NCBI GenBank assembly: GCA_025965155.1
Contig: JAOPXN010000026.1
Span: forward strand, 1-64,000
DNA length: 64,000 nt
DNA from: Propionibacteriaceae bacterium
Lineage (GTDB): Bacteria > Actinomycetota > Actinomycetes > Propionibacteriales > Propionibacteriaceae
Reading direction: 5' to 3'
Shown: positions 1-8,458 of the stretch, one piece after another
How the letters are laid out: every line of letters begins with the position of its first letter
How positions within the stretch are numbered: the first letter of the stretch is position 1
Position numbers and translations under genes: made by a program
Notes under the pieces: generated by a model
The model's database searches: none
The model's input: only the letters and a program-made list of their open reading frames with translations
What the model was told of the DNA's origin: nothing

Positions 1-589
1 GAACGACGCGAAAAGCACGATCCCGGGCGTGGTCTACGTGGGCCCGGACGCCCTGACCATCGGCGAGACCGCCGCTGACTACATTGCTAAGCAGCTCCCC
101 GACGGCGGCAAGGTGGCGATGATCGAGGGCGACCCCGGGTCGTCGAACGCCCTCAACCGCGGTAAGGGGTTCAAGACCGGTCTGGCCAAGCACACCAACC
201 TGGAGCTGGTGGCCGCACAGACCGCCAAGTGGGACACCAACCAGGCCAAAACCATCGCCAACGCCATGCTGACCGCCAACCCCGACATTAAGGCGTTCTA
301 CTCGCAGAACGACAGCATGGCCCTCGGGGTGCAGTCCGCCATCGACGCCAAGGGGCTCACCGGCAAGGTCCTCCTCGTCGGCACCGACGGCATCCCGCAG
401 GCCAAGAAGGAGATCGGCGAGGGCAACATCACCGCCACCGTCTCCGAGCGGCCGGTCAGCGAAGGCGCAGCGGGTGTGCAAGCGGCGCTGTGGCTGGCCG
501 ACGGGCAGAAAGTCCCGGGCTGGGTCGACGTTCCCGCCTTCATCGTCGACAAGTCCAACGTGTCCCAGTACCAGACCGGCATGCCGTGA
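1..589 (+). CDS. Sugar ABC transporter substrate-binding protein (C-terminal part)
   Basis: The 5' end lies outside the window; the reading frame is open from base 2 and about 195 residues are visible. The protein belongs to the periplasmic-binding-protein type 1 family that serves CUT2 (ribose/galactose-type) importers and would capture a sugar outside the membrane. Visible family traits are the hinge segment around YSQNDSMALG, the VGTDG strand and the closing PAFIVD region. It is followed after 37 bases by a two-domain ATPase and a permease, the normal RbsB-RbsA-RbsC arrangement. The ligand cannot be read from the sequence. The signal peptide is not visible because the start is missing. Confidence 0.9.
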   Translation, partial: NDAKSTIPGVVYVGPDALTIGETAADYIAKQLPDGGKVAMIEGDPGSSNALNRGKGFKTGLAKHTNLELVAAQTAKWDTNQAKTIANAMLTANPDIKAFYSQNDSMALGVQSAIDAKGLTGKVLLVGTDGIPQAKKEIGEGNITATVSERPVSEGAAGVQAALWLADGQKVPGWVDVPAFIVDKSNVSQYQTGMP

Positions 590-626
590 TACGCGCTCCC
601 CACGACCGAGAGATGAGGCGCGACAG

Positions 627-2132
627 ATGACCACGACACTGCTGGAGATCAAGAACATCGCCAAGTCGTTCCCGGGCGTGCGAGCGCTCGAGGACGTCAC
701 CTTCACCCTGAACCGCGGCGAAGTTCTCACCCTCGCCGGCGAGAACGGAGCGGGTAAAAGCACCCTGCTGAACATTCTCGGCGGCTCGTTCGCCCCCGAC
801 CGGGGAAGCGTAACCGTCGACGGAGTCCAGCGCAGCGAGTACACCCCACGTCACGCCCTCGCCGAGGGCATCATGATCGCCAAGCAGGAACCCGCGATCG
901 TACCCCAGCTGACGGTCGAGCAGAACGTGCTGCTCGGAAAGACCGCCAGCGAACGGCGGGAGGCCGGCCAGCACGTCCAGGTCGCGCTCAACGACGTGGC
1001 TGCGATGGGGTTCCCGCTGGACCCCAGGACGCGCCTGAGCCGACTCAGCCCGGCTCAACGTCACGCGCTGACCATTGCAAAAGCGTTCGCGTTCAACGCC
1101 AAGATCGTGGCGTTGGACGAACCCACCACCTCAATGTTGGAGCACAACGTGGCCGCGGTGTTGAAACGGCTACGCGAGCTGGCGGAAGAACGCGGCGTTG
1201 GTGTCATCTACGTGTCTCACCGGATGCCGGAGGTGATGGCGGTCTCGGACCGGGTAGTGGTGCTCCGAGACGGCCACGTCGCCTACGAGACGTCAATTGG
1301 TCAGACGTCCACTGAGGAGATCGTGCGCCGCATGGTGGGACGGGAGCTGCTGAACTTCCACCGCCTGCACCCAGTCAAACCGGACGCCCCTGTCCTGTTC
1401 ACCGCCGAGGGGGTGAGCCGGCCGGAAAGCGCGGCGACCAACGACATCGCCGTCCGCGCCGGCGAGGTGGTGGGAATTGCTGGCCTCGTGGGTTCCGGTC
1501 GGACCGAGTTTCTCCGCGCCATTGTGCGGGCCGACCACGGTTGCGGCGGAACGCTCACCATTAACGGCAAGACCGCCAAGGTCGCCAACCCGAACAGCAG
1601 CCGAGACGCCGGTATCGCGTTCATCCCGGAAGACCGCAAACGGCAAGGGTTGGCGCTGCAGATGCCGGCCCACGCCAATGTCGCGCTGACCGGAGCACCC
1701 GACCTGGTCGGCCGCGGACCGTTGATCAACGTCCGCCGCCAAATCAGCGTCGCTACCGAGATCGCGTCGTCGCTGGCCCTGAAACCGGCGACGGTGCGAC
1801 TACAAGCGCGGCAGTACTCCGGCGGCAATCAACAGAAGCTGGTGATCGCTAAGTGGCTGCGCATGAACGCCCACGTCTACCTCTTCGACGAGCCAACCAA
1901 GGGCGTTGACGTCGGCGGCAAAGCCGAAATCTACGGCCTGATCGACCAGCTCGCCGCCGACGGGAAGGCGATCATCGTCGTCTCCTCCGACCTACCCGAG
2001 GTCATCTCACTGAGCGACCGGGTGCTCGTGATGCGCAACGGTCAGTTCATCTCCGAGCATGTCGGCGATGACATCAACGAACACAGCCTTGTGGCCAGTG
2101 CCATGGGAATCGCGAAGGGAATACCAGCATGA
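627..2132 (+). CDS. CUT2-type sugar ABC transporter ATP-binding protein
   Basis: About 501 residues with two fused ATP-binding domains, the usual size for RbsA/MglA-type proteins that energise monosaccharide import. Domain 1 has Walker A at residues 38-46 (GENGAGKST) and Walker B LDEPTT, with a degenerate signature LSPAQ. Domain 2 has a degenerate Walker A (GLVGSGRTE), a proper signature YSGGNQQK and FDEPTKGVDVGGK. This split, with one canonical P-loop and one canonical signature, is normal for the family. ATG at 627 was chosen because it begins the conserved domain; an upstream in-frame extension would overlap the binding-protein gene. Its stop overlaps the permease start by four bases (ATGA), implying translational coupling. 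Confidence 0.95.
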   Translation: MTTTLLEIKNIAKSFPGVRALEDVTFTLNRGEVLTLAGENGAGKSTLLNILGGSFAPDRGSVTVDGVQRSEYTPRHALAEGIMIAKQEPAIVPQLTVEQNVLLGKTASERREAGQHVQVALNDVAAMGFPLDPRTRLSRLSPAQRHALTIAKAFAFNAKIVALDEPTTSMLEHNVAAVLKRLRELAEERGVGVIYVSHRMPEVMAVSDRVVVLRDGHVAYETSIGQTSTEEIVRRMVGRELLNFHRLHPVKPDAPVLFTAEGVSRPESAATNDIAVRAGEVVGIAGLVGSGRTEFLRAIVRADHGCGGTLTINGKTAKVANPNSSRDAGIAFIPEDRKRQGLALQMPAHANVALTGAPDLVGRGPLINVRRQISVATEIASSLALKPATVRLQARQYSGGNQQKLVIAKWLRMNAHVYLFDEPTKGVDVGGKAEIYGLIDQLAADGKAIIVVSSDLPEVISLSDRVLVMRNGQFISEHVGDDINEHSLVASAMGIAKGIPA

Positions 2133-3202
2133 GCAACGACACCGCCGTCAGCCAGGCGCCCCGCAAGGTCCACATCAACTATCAGGCCGTCGCAATCTTT
2201 GCCGCGGCAGCCGTCATCTTTATCATCTTCGGCATCCTGAACGAGAACTTCCTCACCGTGAACAACCTCCGTGACGTCGCCGTCTCTGCGTCCGTCAACG
2301 CTTTGATCGGCATCGGAATCACGTTCGTGATCATCACCGGCGGTATTGACCTGTCCGTCGGTTCGATCGCCAGCTTCGTGGGCATCGTGTCCGCCGCCCT
2401 GATGGTCAACAACGGGGTCCCTGCTATTCCCGGCCTGCTCATCGGACTGGTGATCGGCTTTCTCGCTGGCGCGGTGAACGGCTTCCTGATCACCCTCCTC
2501 AAGCTGCCGCCGTTCATCGCCACCCTGGGCACGATGAGCGTCTTCCAAGGCCTCGCCTATGTGGCCACCAACGGTCAGCCGGTCTACAACGTGCCCGAGC
2601 AGTTCGTGCTGCTGCTGAACAGCTACATCGGTGGCGTCCCGATCGTCGTCGTCGTCGTGATCATTGTCGCCGTCCTCGCTTGGTTACTGCTCCGGAAGAC
2701 CGTGTTCGGGCAGAACGTCATCGCCACCGGCGGTAGTGAGGAAACCGCCTGGCTGTCCGGTGTCCGGGTCACCCGGGTCAAGGTCATCGTCTACGGCATC
2801 TCCGGGCTGCTGGCCGCCCTCGGCGGGCTTGTCATCGTGGCCCGGATCAGCGCCGCCCAGTCCGAAGCCGGCGCCCCTTACCTGCTCACCGCTATCGCCG
2901 CCGCCGTCATTGGCGGAGCGAACCTGATGGGCGGTGAGGGCCGCATCGCCGGCACCCTCGTCGGCGCCCTCATCCTCGGCGCACTCACCAACGGCCTGGT
3001 GCTGTTGAACGTGCCGAGTTTCTACGAGCAAATCGTCACCGGCCTAGTCGTCGTCATCGCCGTCGCCATCGACCAGGGCAGCAAAGGCTGGTCAGGGTTC
3101 CGTCGGAACCGGGGCGGCGCCAAGCCTGCCGCCCCCACAACCGACGGCCCGACGGCGCCCAGCGAGGAAGGTGCCACGGCCGGATCCACCCTCACCCGCT
3201 GA
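2129..3202 (+). CDS. CUT2-type sugar ABC transporter permease
   Basis: A 357-residue polytopic membrane protein of the RbsC/BPD_transp_2 family. It shows an N-terminal hydrophobic helix, the conserved GGIDLSVGS motif after residue 65, the LPPFIATLGT segment, and repeated hydrophobic helices to about residue 315. A hydrophilic Pro/Ala-rich tail of about 40 residues (from about 315) is longer than usual and probably cytoplasmic. It overlaps the ATPase gene by four bases and completes the first importer of the window. A hairpin overlaps its stop codon. Confidence 0.95.
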   Translation: MSNDTAVSQAPRKVHINYQAVAIFAAAAVIFIIFGILNENFLTVNNLRDVAVSASVNALIGIGITFVIITGGIDLSVGSIASFVGIVSAALMVNNGVPAIPGLLIGLVIGFLAGAVNGFLITLLKLPPFIATLGTMSVFQGLAYVATNGQPVYNVPEQFVLLLNSYIGGVPIVVVVVIIVAVLAWLLLRKTVFGQNVIATGGSEETAWLSGVRVTRVKVIVYGISGLLAALGGLVIVARISAAQSEAGAPYLLTAIAAAVIGGANLMGGEGRIAGTLVGALILGALTNGLVLLNVPSFYEQIVTGLVVVIAVAIDQGSKGWSGFRRNRGGAKPAAPTTDGPTAPSEEGATAGSTLTR

Positions 3203-3232
3203 GCCCTCCGGACCGATCCGGGGCCGGGCTCA
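3200..3232 (+). terminator. Hairpin overlapping the permease stop codon
   Basis: TGAGCCC at 3200-3206 pairs with GGGCTCA at 3226-3232, and an inner CCGGA/TCCGG pair extends the stem. There is no T-run, so it may be a stem-loop that stabilises the mRNA end or a weak terminator. It separates the importer from the oxidoreductase gene 170 bases downstream. Confidence 0.4.
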
Positions 3233-3374
3233 GCCCATCCGTGGCCCTGCCCCGGGTCTTCACCCAGCTCTTTCCAGAATCCGACGGTGACCGACGTCCA
3301 ACCCACAATCCGGGTCCTTCGAGCAACTCATCAAACAGGTCGTCGCCGTCCCCACCAGACCAGAATGGCAACTC

Positions 3375-4712
3375 ATGAACCTTTACTCCTTACTACAGCA
3401 GCGTGAACGCGACGGCCGACCGATCCGCGTCGGACTGATCGGTGCCGGCCGCTACGGCACCATGTACCTGTCGCAGGCGCGCAACATCCCCGGCGTGCAC
3501 GTGGTCGCGATCGCCGACATCAACGTGGCCCGAGCCCGGGGTGCCTTCGACCTCGTCGAGTGGCCCAAGGACGCGATCGGCGCTGACGTCCACGACGCGA
3601 TCGCCAACGGGACAACCGCGATCATCGCCGACGCCGCCCCGCTGTTCGACGCCGACATCGACGTAATCGTCGAGGCCACCGGAAACCCTATCGTGGGCGT
3701 CGACCATGCGCTGCGAGCCATCGCCGGCGGCAAGCACATCATCATGGTCACCGTCGAGGCCGACGCATTAGCGGGCCCCGCCCTGGCGCGGCGAGCTGAG
3801 CAGGCCGGGGTGGTCTACTCCATGGCCTACGGCGACCAGCCGGCGCTGATCATGGAGCTCGTCGACTGGGCCCGCACCTCAGGTTTCGACGTCGTGTGCG
3901 CCGGCAAAGGTGCAAAGTACCTGGAGCACTACCACGAGATGAACCCCGACAACGTCTGGGACAACTGGGAGTTCTCCAAAGAGCTCACCGACTCGGGCCA
4001 GCTCAACCCCAACATGCACACCTCGTTCCGGGACGGCACCAAGGCCTCCATCGAGATGGCCGCCGTGGCCAACGCGGCCGGCCTCACCCCCTCCGACGAC
4101 GGCCTCACCTTCACCCCCGGCAACATCGAAGAGATCGCCACCGTCTGCCGACCGGCGGAGGTTGGGGGAGTGCTGGCCTCGGAAGGCTCAGTCGAGGTGA
4201 TGTCCAGCGTCACGCGCGACGGTGAGTGGATCCCGTTCAACACCCAGGAAGGGGTGTTCGTGGTCGTGAAGGCCACCAACAAGTACGTCTCCGGATGTTT
4301 CACCGAGTACCCATGGCACCCGGACCCCAGCGGCCAGTACGCCGCCCTCTATCGCCCCTACCACTATGTCGGTCTCGAGCTGAACATCTCGATCGCCAAC
4401 GCCGTCCTGCGTGGGGTCGCCACTGGGTCCCCGATCGGCTTCCACGGCGATGTCGTTGCCACCGCCAAGAAGGACCTGAAGGCTGGGGAGTTCCTCGACG
4501 GTGAGGGCGGTTACACAGTATGGGGCAAGCTCGTCTCCGCGAAGACCTCGGTCCGCCAGGGACTCCTCCCCGTCGCCCTGGCCCACCACGTCGAGCTGAA
4601 GAACGATGTGGACAAGGGTGCCAGCGTCCGCTGGGACGACGTGGTGATCGACGACTCCTTGGCCACCGCCCTAGAACTTCGCCGCGAAACAGAAGCTCTC
4701 GTCGACGCCTGA
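3375..4712 (+). CDS. NAD(P)-dependent oxidoreductase, homoserine-dehydrogenase-like with SAF-type C-terminus
   Basis: 445 residues. A Rossmann fold starts at residue 18 with GxGxxG at 23-28 (GAGRYG), followed by a homoserine-dehydrogenase-like middle part and a C-terminal SAF-like region (about 345-430, with DLKAGEFLDGEGG and the phrase VSAKTSVRQGLLPV). It is not homoserine dehydrogenase itself: the methionine-pathway context is absent and the neighbours are sugar genes. From memory, this architecture is shared with the Brucella DXP-reductoisomerase-like (DRL) proteins and with uncharacterised sugar-locus oxidoreductases, so oxidation or oxidoreductive isomerisation of a sugar or sugar acid is plausible. 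The exact substrate is unknown. A perfect 14-bp hairpin follows the gene. Confidence 0.85.
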   Translation: MNLYSLLQQRERDGRPIRVGLIGAGRYGTMYLSQARNIPGVHVVAIADINVARARGAFDLVEWPKDAIGADVHDAIANGTTAIIADAAPLFDADIDVIVEATGNPIVGVDHALRAIAGGKHIIMVTVEADALAGPALARRAEQAGVVYSMAYGDQPALIMELVDWARTSGFDVVCAGKGAKYLEHYHEMNPDNVWDNWEFSKELTDSGQLNPNMHTSFRDGTKASIEMAAVANAAGLTPSDDGLTFTPGNIEEIATVCRPAEVGGVLASEGSVEVMSSVTRDGEWIPFNTQEGVFVVVKATNKYVSGCFTEYPWHPDPSGQYAALYRPYHYVGLELNISIANAVLRGVATGSPIGFHGDVVATAKKDLKAGEFLDGEGGYTVWGKLVSAKTSVRQGLLPVALAHHVELKNDVDKGASVRWDDVVIDDSLATALELRRETEALVDA

Positions 4713-4736
4713 GCCCAAGCCCGGACTCCAAACAGA

Positions 4737-4769
4737 TCCGCGCCGGCCCGACTACCGGGCCGGCGCGGA
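4737..4769 (+). terminator. Perfect 14-bp hairpin between oxidoreductase genes
   Basis: TCCGCGCCGGCCCG at 4737-4750 pairs exactly with 4756-4769 around the loop ACTAC. It lies 24 bases past the SAF-oxidoreductase stop and 67 bases before the next start. No T-tract follows, so it is either a GC-rich actinobacterial terminator or an mRNA-processing/stability stem in a polycistronic transcript. Confidence 0.55.
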
Positions 4770-4836
4770 CGGACCAGACTGCCCTGCCGTCGTCCAGACA
4801 TGGGCGAACGCCCAACCTGAGAGGGGTGACCCAACC

Positions 4837-5730
4837 ATGACCACACCCACCGTGTCGCTTCTCGGCCTCGGCCGAATGGGGGAACCTATCGCCCGCCGCC
4901 TTCTGACCAGCCTGAGAACTCTCACCGTCTGGAACCGCACCCCGAATAAGTGCGGTCCGCTCGGCCGTGCCGGGGCCCACGTCGCGCCCACCCCATCGGC
5001 CGCTGCCGCGCCGATCACGCTAACCGTCCTCACCGACCTAGCCGACGTCAAACAAATCCTTCGCGGACCCGACGGGCTCCTCTCAGGCTGGGCCACGGCA
5101 GGCATCGACCGGCCTGTCCTAGTCGTGCACGGCACTGTCTCACCCGTCGGCGTCGCCCAGCTCGCGAAACAACTCGCCCGGTCCAACATCGACCTGGTCG
5201 ACGCCCCCCTCAGCGGTGGCGTCGACGGCGCCGAATCCGGCAACCTCAGCGTCATGGTCGGCGGCACCCAGGACGCGGTCGACCGAGCATGGCCCATCCT
5301 CACCCAGGTCGGCTCAACCGTTCGTCACCTGGGCCCCAGCGGCGCCGGACAAACCGGCAAAGCCTGCAACCAGGTCGTTGTCGCCGCAACGGTCACAGCG
5401 ATCGCCGAAGCACTCGTCCTCGCCGATCAGACCGGCATCGACCGCAGCCAACTCCTGGAGCTGTTCAGCGGCGGACTGGCCGACTCGCAGGTCCTGCAAC
5501 AAAAGAAGGACCGTTGGCTCGCTGGCGACTTCCACGGTGGTGGCAGCTCGGTCAACCAACTGAAGGACCTCCGCTTCGCCACCGAGGCGGCTGCGGCCCA
5601 CGGGGCAGACCTGCCGTTGACCAGCACCCTCCGTCACGTATTCGAACAAGCCGTAGCCGACGGCGACGGAGACCTCGACCATGCCGGAGTCGAACTCTGC
5701 ATCGCCCGTCACCTCGCCGACCACTACTGA
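4837..5730 (+). CDS. NAD(P)-dependent beta-hydroxyacid dehydrogenase family protein
   Basis: 297 residues, normal length for the 3-hydroxyisobutyrate / tartronate-semialdehyde / GarR family. It has the nucleotide-binding GLGRMG at residues 10-15, the substrate-site segment DAPLSGGVDGAESG at about 122-135, and the family's catalytic lysine at 175 in GQTGKACNQ. The fold is an N-terminal Rossmann domain plus an all-helical C-terminal domain. A purine-rich site (GAGAGGGG) precedes the ATG. In this locus it probably oxidises or reduces a sugar-acid intermediate; specificity is not readable. Confidence 0.88.
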   Translation: MTTPTVSLLGLGRMGEPIARRLLTSLRTLTVWNRTPNKCGPLGRAGAHVAPTPSAAAAPITLTVLTDLADVKQILRGPDGLLSGWATAGIDRPVLVVHGTVSPVGVAQLAKQLARSNIDLVDAPLSGGVDGAESGNLSVMVGGTQDAVDRAWPILTQVGSTVRHLGPSGAGQTGKACNQVVVAATVTAIAEALVLADQTGIDRSQLLELFSGGLADSQVLQQKKDRWLAGDFHGGGSSVNQLKDLRFATEAAAAHGADLPLTSTLRHVFEQAVADGDGDLDHAGVELCIARHLADHY

Positions 5731-5803
5731 CTGTTCTAGGACCACTAGGTCGGCGGCATCCCCAAGACGAATCCTCAGGCACCACTCCAAGGACGGAGGA
5801 ACA

Positions 5804-6709
5804 ATGCTCGGCTTAGAGATCATCGACGCCCATCACCACCTCTGCCGGCTCAGCAGCGTCTCCTACCCCTGGCTGGAAGGACCACCCACCCTCCGCTACC
5901 ACGGCATCGACCTCGGCCTGCGCCGCGACTACCTAATTCAGGATTACCTCAAGGACGCTGCCGGCCTCAGCCAGCTCGACGCCCGACTAGTCGGTTCTGT
6001 GCACGTCGAGAACGGCGCCGCGGATCCCCTCGCCGAAGGAGCCTGGATCGACCAGGTAATTGCCGACCACACCGTGCCCACCGTCCAGGTCGTGAAGGTC
6101 GACCTCACCGCACCGAACGCACGAGACCAGCTCGCCGAACACGCCACCCACCCTTCCGTCCGCGGCGTTCGCGACATCCTCAACTGGCACCCCAACCCCA
6201 TCTACACCCACCGGGACCGGTCCGACCTGATGAACGACCCCGCCTGGCTCGACGGCTTCCAAGCAGTCGGGGAACTAGGACTTTCGTTCGACCTGCAAGT
6301 GTTCCCGCACCAGCTCCGCGCCGCCGCCGACCTCGCCGCCGCCCACAGCAACATCTCGATCGTGCTCGACCACGCCGGCATGCCGGTCGACCGGGATCCA
6401 AGCGCCCTGACCCATTGGCGACGAGACCTGACTCGATTCGCAGCCGCAACGAACACGACCGTCAAGATCTCTGCGCTCGGCACCAACGACCACCAATGGA
6501 CCATCAACAGCATCCATCAAATCGTGATCGACACGATCGACACCTTCGGGCCCAACCGCTGCATGTTCGCCAGCAACTTCCCCGTCGACGGCCTGTACTC
6601 CAGCTACACCGAGCTGTATCGCGCCTTCGACCACATCACCAGCTATCTCGACCACGACGAGCGGACCGCACTCTTCGCGGGCACTGCGCGACGGGTGTAC
6701 CGAATGTGA
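5804..6709 (+). CDS. Amidohydrolase-family metal-dependent hydrolase, fuconolactonase-like
   Basis: 301 residues from the ATG at 5804, which follows a strong ribosome site (GGACGGAGG). The N-terminus IIDAHHHL carries the metal-binding HxH (His10, His12) of the COG3618 TIM-barrel family; later landmarks are LDHAGMP (about 188) and ASNFPVDG near residue 260. Characterised relatives open sugar lactones (L-fucono-, L-rhamnono-lactone) or 2-pyrone-4,6-dicarboxylate. Next to dehydrogenases and a sugar importer, hydrolysis of an aldonolactone is the best guess. Starting earlier would fold the end of the previous gene into the protein, so that option was discarded. Confidence 0.85.
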   Translation: MLGLEIIDAHHHLCRLSSVSYPWLEGPPTLRYHGIDLGLRRDYLIQDYLKDAAGLSQLDARLVGSVHVENGAADPLAEGAWIDQVIADHTVPTVQVVKVDLTAPNARDQLAEHATHPSVRGVRDILNWHPNPIYTHRDRSDLMNDPAWLDGFQAVGELGLSFDLQVFPHQLRAAADLAAAHSNISIVLDHAGMPVDRDPSALTHWRRDLTRFAAATNTTVKISALGTNDHQWTINSIHQIVIDTIDTFGPNRCMFASNFPVDGLYSSYTELYRAFDHITSYLDHDERTALFAGTARRVYRM

Positions 6710-7184
6710 AAGAGGTCCGCTCGGTGAGATTGCAGGCGTCCTAGGCGGCAGTTTGTCAATGACCCAAAGCGAGCCGATGCGCAGCGCGTCGAGCACCTCC
6801 AACACAAGCTCGTGTAGCGACGAATGTGGTCAGGTCAGGTGGGGCGACGCAGATAGCGTCAGCCATGTCGAGGTCTTCAGGATGGGTGGTTCAGAACTTC
6901 TACCTCGGGAAGCCTCGATCCCTACGCGGACAACGACGCGCCGGCCTGCACACCTTCATCTGCAATGAGGCCACTGTTGGGTCGACCTATAGGCGGCTGG
7001 GAACGGCGATGAATTGCCAGCACCCGCACGGTCCTTTGACCAGCAGATCCTCTTGGGTTGAATGCCGCGATCTCGCCCGAGCGCAGCGAAGCGAATCGAG
7101 CGTGAGGACGGCGGTGTTCGGTGGTTAGCTCGCTCCGAGGACTCCAATTCGGCATGGATGGGTTGCGAGGAGTTCATATATCGC

Positions 7185-7289
7185 TGACGACCATGTTCAA
7201 AATTCTTCTAAGATGGCGACAGAACTTCATCCTCAGTGACGACCATGTTCAAAGTTCTTCTAAGGTTGCGATAGAAACTGGCGACCATG
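7185..7289 (+). repeat. Tandem 52-base-period AT-rich repeat, 2.3 copies
   Basis: Copy 1 begins at 7185 and copy 2 at 7237; over 40 aligned bases they differ at only four positions. Both begin TGACGACCATGTTCAAA and contain TTCTTCTAAG. A third truncated copy (TGGCGACCATG) begins at 7279. They sit about 200-300 bases upstream of the TIM-barrel isomerase gene, so they could be regulator-binding sites or a duplicated promoter segment; a decayed mobile-element end is also possible. Confidence 0.65.
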
Positions 7290-7349
7290 CCCACCATGAC
7301 GTGGGGGGATGAAAAACCAGAAATTGTTCGCAGCAGAGGGTGGCCAAGG

Positions 7350-7393
7350 CAGGTAACCGTGTGAGAACCTACCCGGGTGGGCCGGCTTTTTTT
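7350..7393 (+). terminator. GC-rich stem followed by T7 (possible terminator or attenuator)
   Basis: AGGT at 7351-7354 can pair with ACCT at 7367-7370, and CCTACCC can pair with GGGTGGG next to it; GCCGGC is then followed by seven T at 7387-7393. The T-run is exceptional in this GC-rich DNA. It lies 100 bases before the isomerase start, so it might end an upstream transcript or attenuate the downstream one. Confidence 0.3.
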
Positions 7394-7492
7394 GGCCGTT
7401 AACTAACTCGCGGGAACCGCGGCGTCATTGCTTTCCTCGGCGCGATCTTCGTGGCTGACCCGTCGAACAACTTCAATCAGAGAGTAGCAGAA

Positions 7493-8458
7493 ATGGCACC
7501 AACGCAGCCGCATTTCGCGACTCGGCTTAACTCCTTCGCTTTGGGTGGTGGGGTGGCCCATCCCACCACCAAGACCCCCACGCTCGAACTCGTCGAAGTT
7601 GCGGGGAAAGTCGAAGGTTTGACGGCCCTGGAGGTGAACTACCCCGAGCATTTCGTTGACACCACTCCTGCTGAGCTGTCGACGGCGATCAAGGGCGCCC
7701 AACTGGTGAATACTGGTATCCAGGTGCGGTGGCCGGCTTCTCGATTCTCCGACGGAGCTTTCACACATCCGGCGGCGGAGGTCCGTGCCGACGCGGTTCG
7801 CGTCGCGAAGGAGGCCGTCGACGTCTGCCGTGAGATGGGTTCGGATCACGTCGTCCTGTGGCCCGCGCATGACGGGTATGAGTACCCGTTCCAAATGGAC
7901 TACCGCTCGGGGTGGCAGCACCTCGTCGAATGCTATGGCGAGGTGGCCGACCACGCCCAGGACGTGACGGTGAGCATCGAGTTCAAGCCTGCGGAGCCGC
8001 GGGCCCGGACCTTGCTGTCCACCTCTGGCAGCGTGCTGGCCTTGATCGCGGCGACGGGCCGCGACAATCTCGCCGTCACACTAGATTTCGCGCACATGCT
8101 GATGGCACATGAAAATCCCGCGCAGTCCATCGCGGTGTGCTTGGCGGAGGGACGCCTGAAAGGCGTGCAGCTCAACGACGGGTGGGGCGCGGCGGACGAC
8201 GGCCTCGCGCTGGGTTCAGTGACCCTAGTGCAGTCGCTGGAGGCGTTGTTCTACCTCGTGCGTGACGGTTACGCAGGCACCTACTACTTCGACACCGATC
8301 CCATTCGCGAGAACCCTGTCCGCGAATGCGAGATCAACATCGCACGCACTAAGGATCTCCTTGCGACCGCCCAGCGGCTGGTGGAGGGCGGACGGGTGCC
8401 CAACGCCGATGCTCTGGCCGGGGGTGATGCCTGGTGGGATGCCCTGGTGAGTCGATGA
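7493..8458 (+). CDS. Sugar phosphate isomerase/epimerase (xylose-isomerase-like TIM barrel)
   Basis: 321 residues from the ATG at 7493; an in-frame GTG 42 bases upstream exists, but the homologous core starts after it. The family is the AP-endonuclease-2 / xylose-isomerase-like TIM barrel. Seen metal- and substrate-site elements are SIEFKP, the LDFAHML strand, the LNDGWG loop and YYFDTDP near the C-terminus, which supply the Glu-Asp-His-Glu type metal set. Such enzymes isomerise or epimerise ketoses, inositol derivatives or 3-oxo sugar acids. The following gene is a sugar-binding protein, so it belongs to the same catabolic locus. Confidence 0.85.
   Translation: MAPTQPHFATRLNSFALGGGVAHPTTKTPTLELVEVAGKVEGLTALEVNYPEHFVDTTPAELSTAIKGAQLVNTGIQVRWPASRFSDGAFTHPAAEVRADAVRVAKEAVDVCREMGSDHVVLWPAHDGYEYPFQMDYRSGWQHLVECYGEVADHAQDVTVSIEFKPAEPRARTLLSTSGSVLALIAATGRDNLAVTLDFAHMLMAHENPAQSIAVCLAEGRLKGVQLNDGWGAADDGLALGSVTLVQSLEALFYLVRDGYAGTYYFDTDPIRENPVRECEINIARTKDLLATAQRLVEGGRVPNADALAGGDAWWDALVSR

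Larger units (their letters stand above)
6710..7492 (+). other. 783-base non-coding stretch with AT-rich tandem repeats
   Basis: No convincing gene. Short open frames here lack family motifs and codon bias. The right half (from about 7160) is markedly more AT-rich than the surroundings and holds two near-identical 40-base repeats, a third partial one, and a T7 run downstream of a GC-rich stretch. The left half (6710-7150) resembles decayed coding sequence but I cannot name a parent gene. Confidence 0.6.

Noticed and set aside
4755..4790. Rho-independent terminator with T-tract
   Set aside because: The stem is perfect but no T-run follows, so it is listed only as a hairpin with moderate confidence.
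7185..7289. CRISPR array
   Set aside because: Only two full repeats with 12-base spacing and no cas genes; the spacing and length do not fit.
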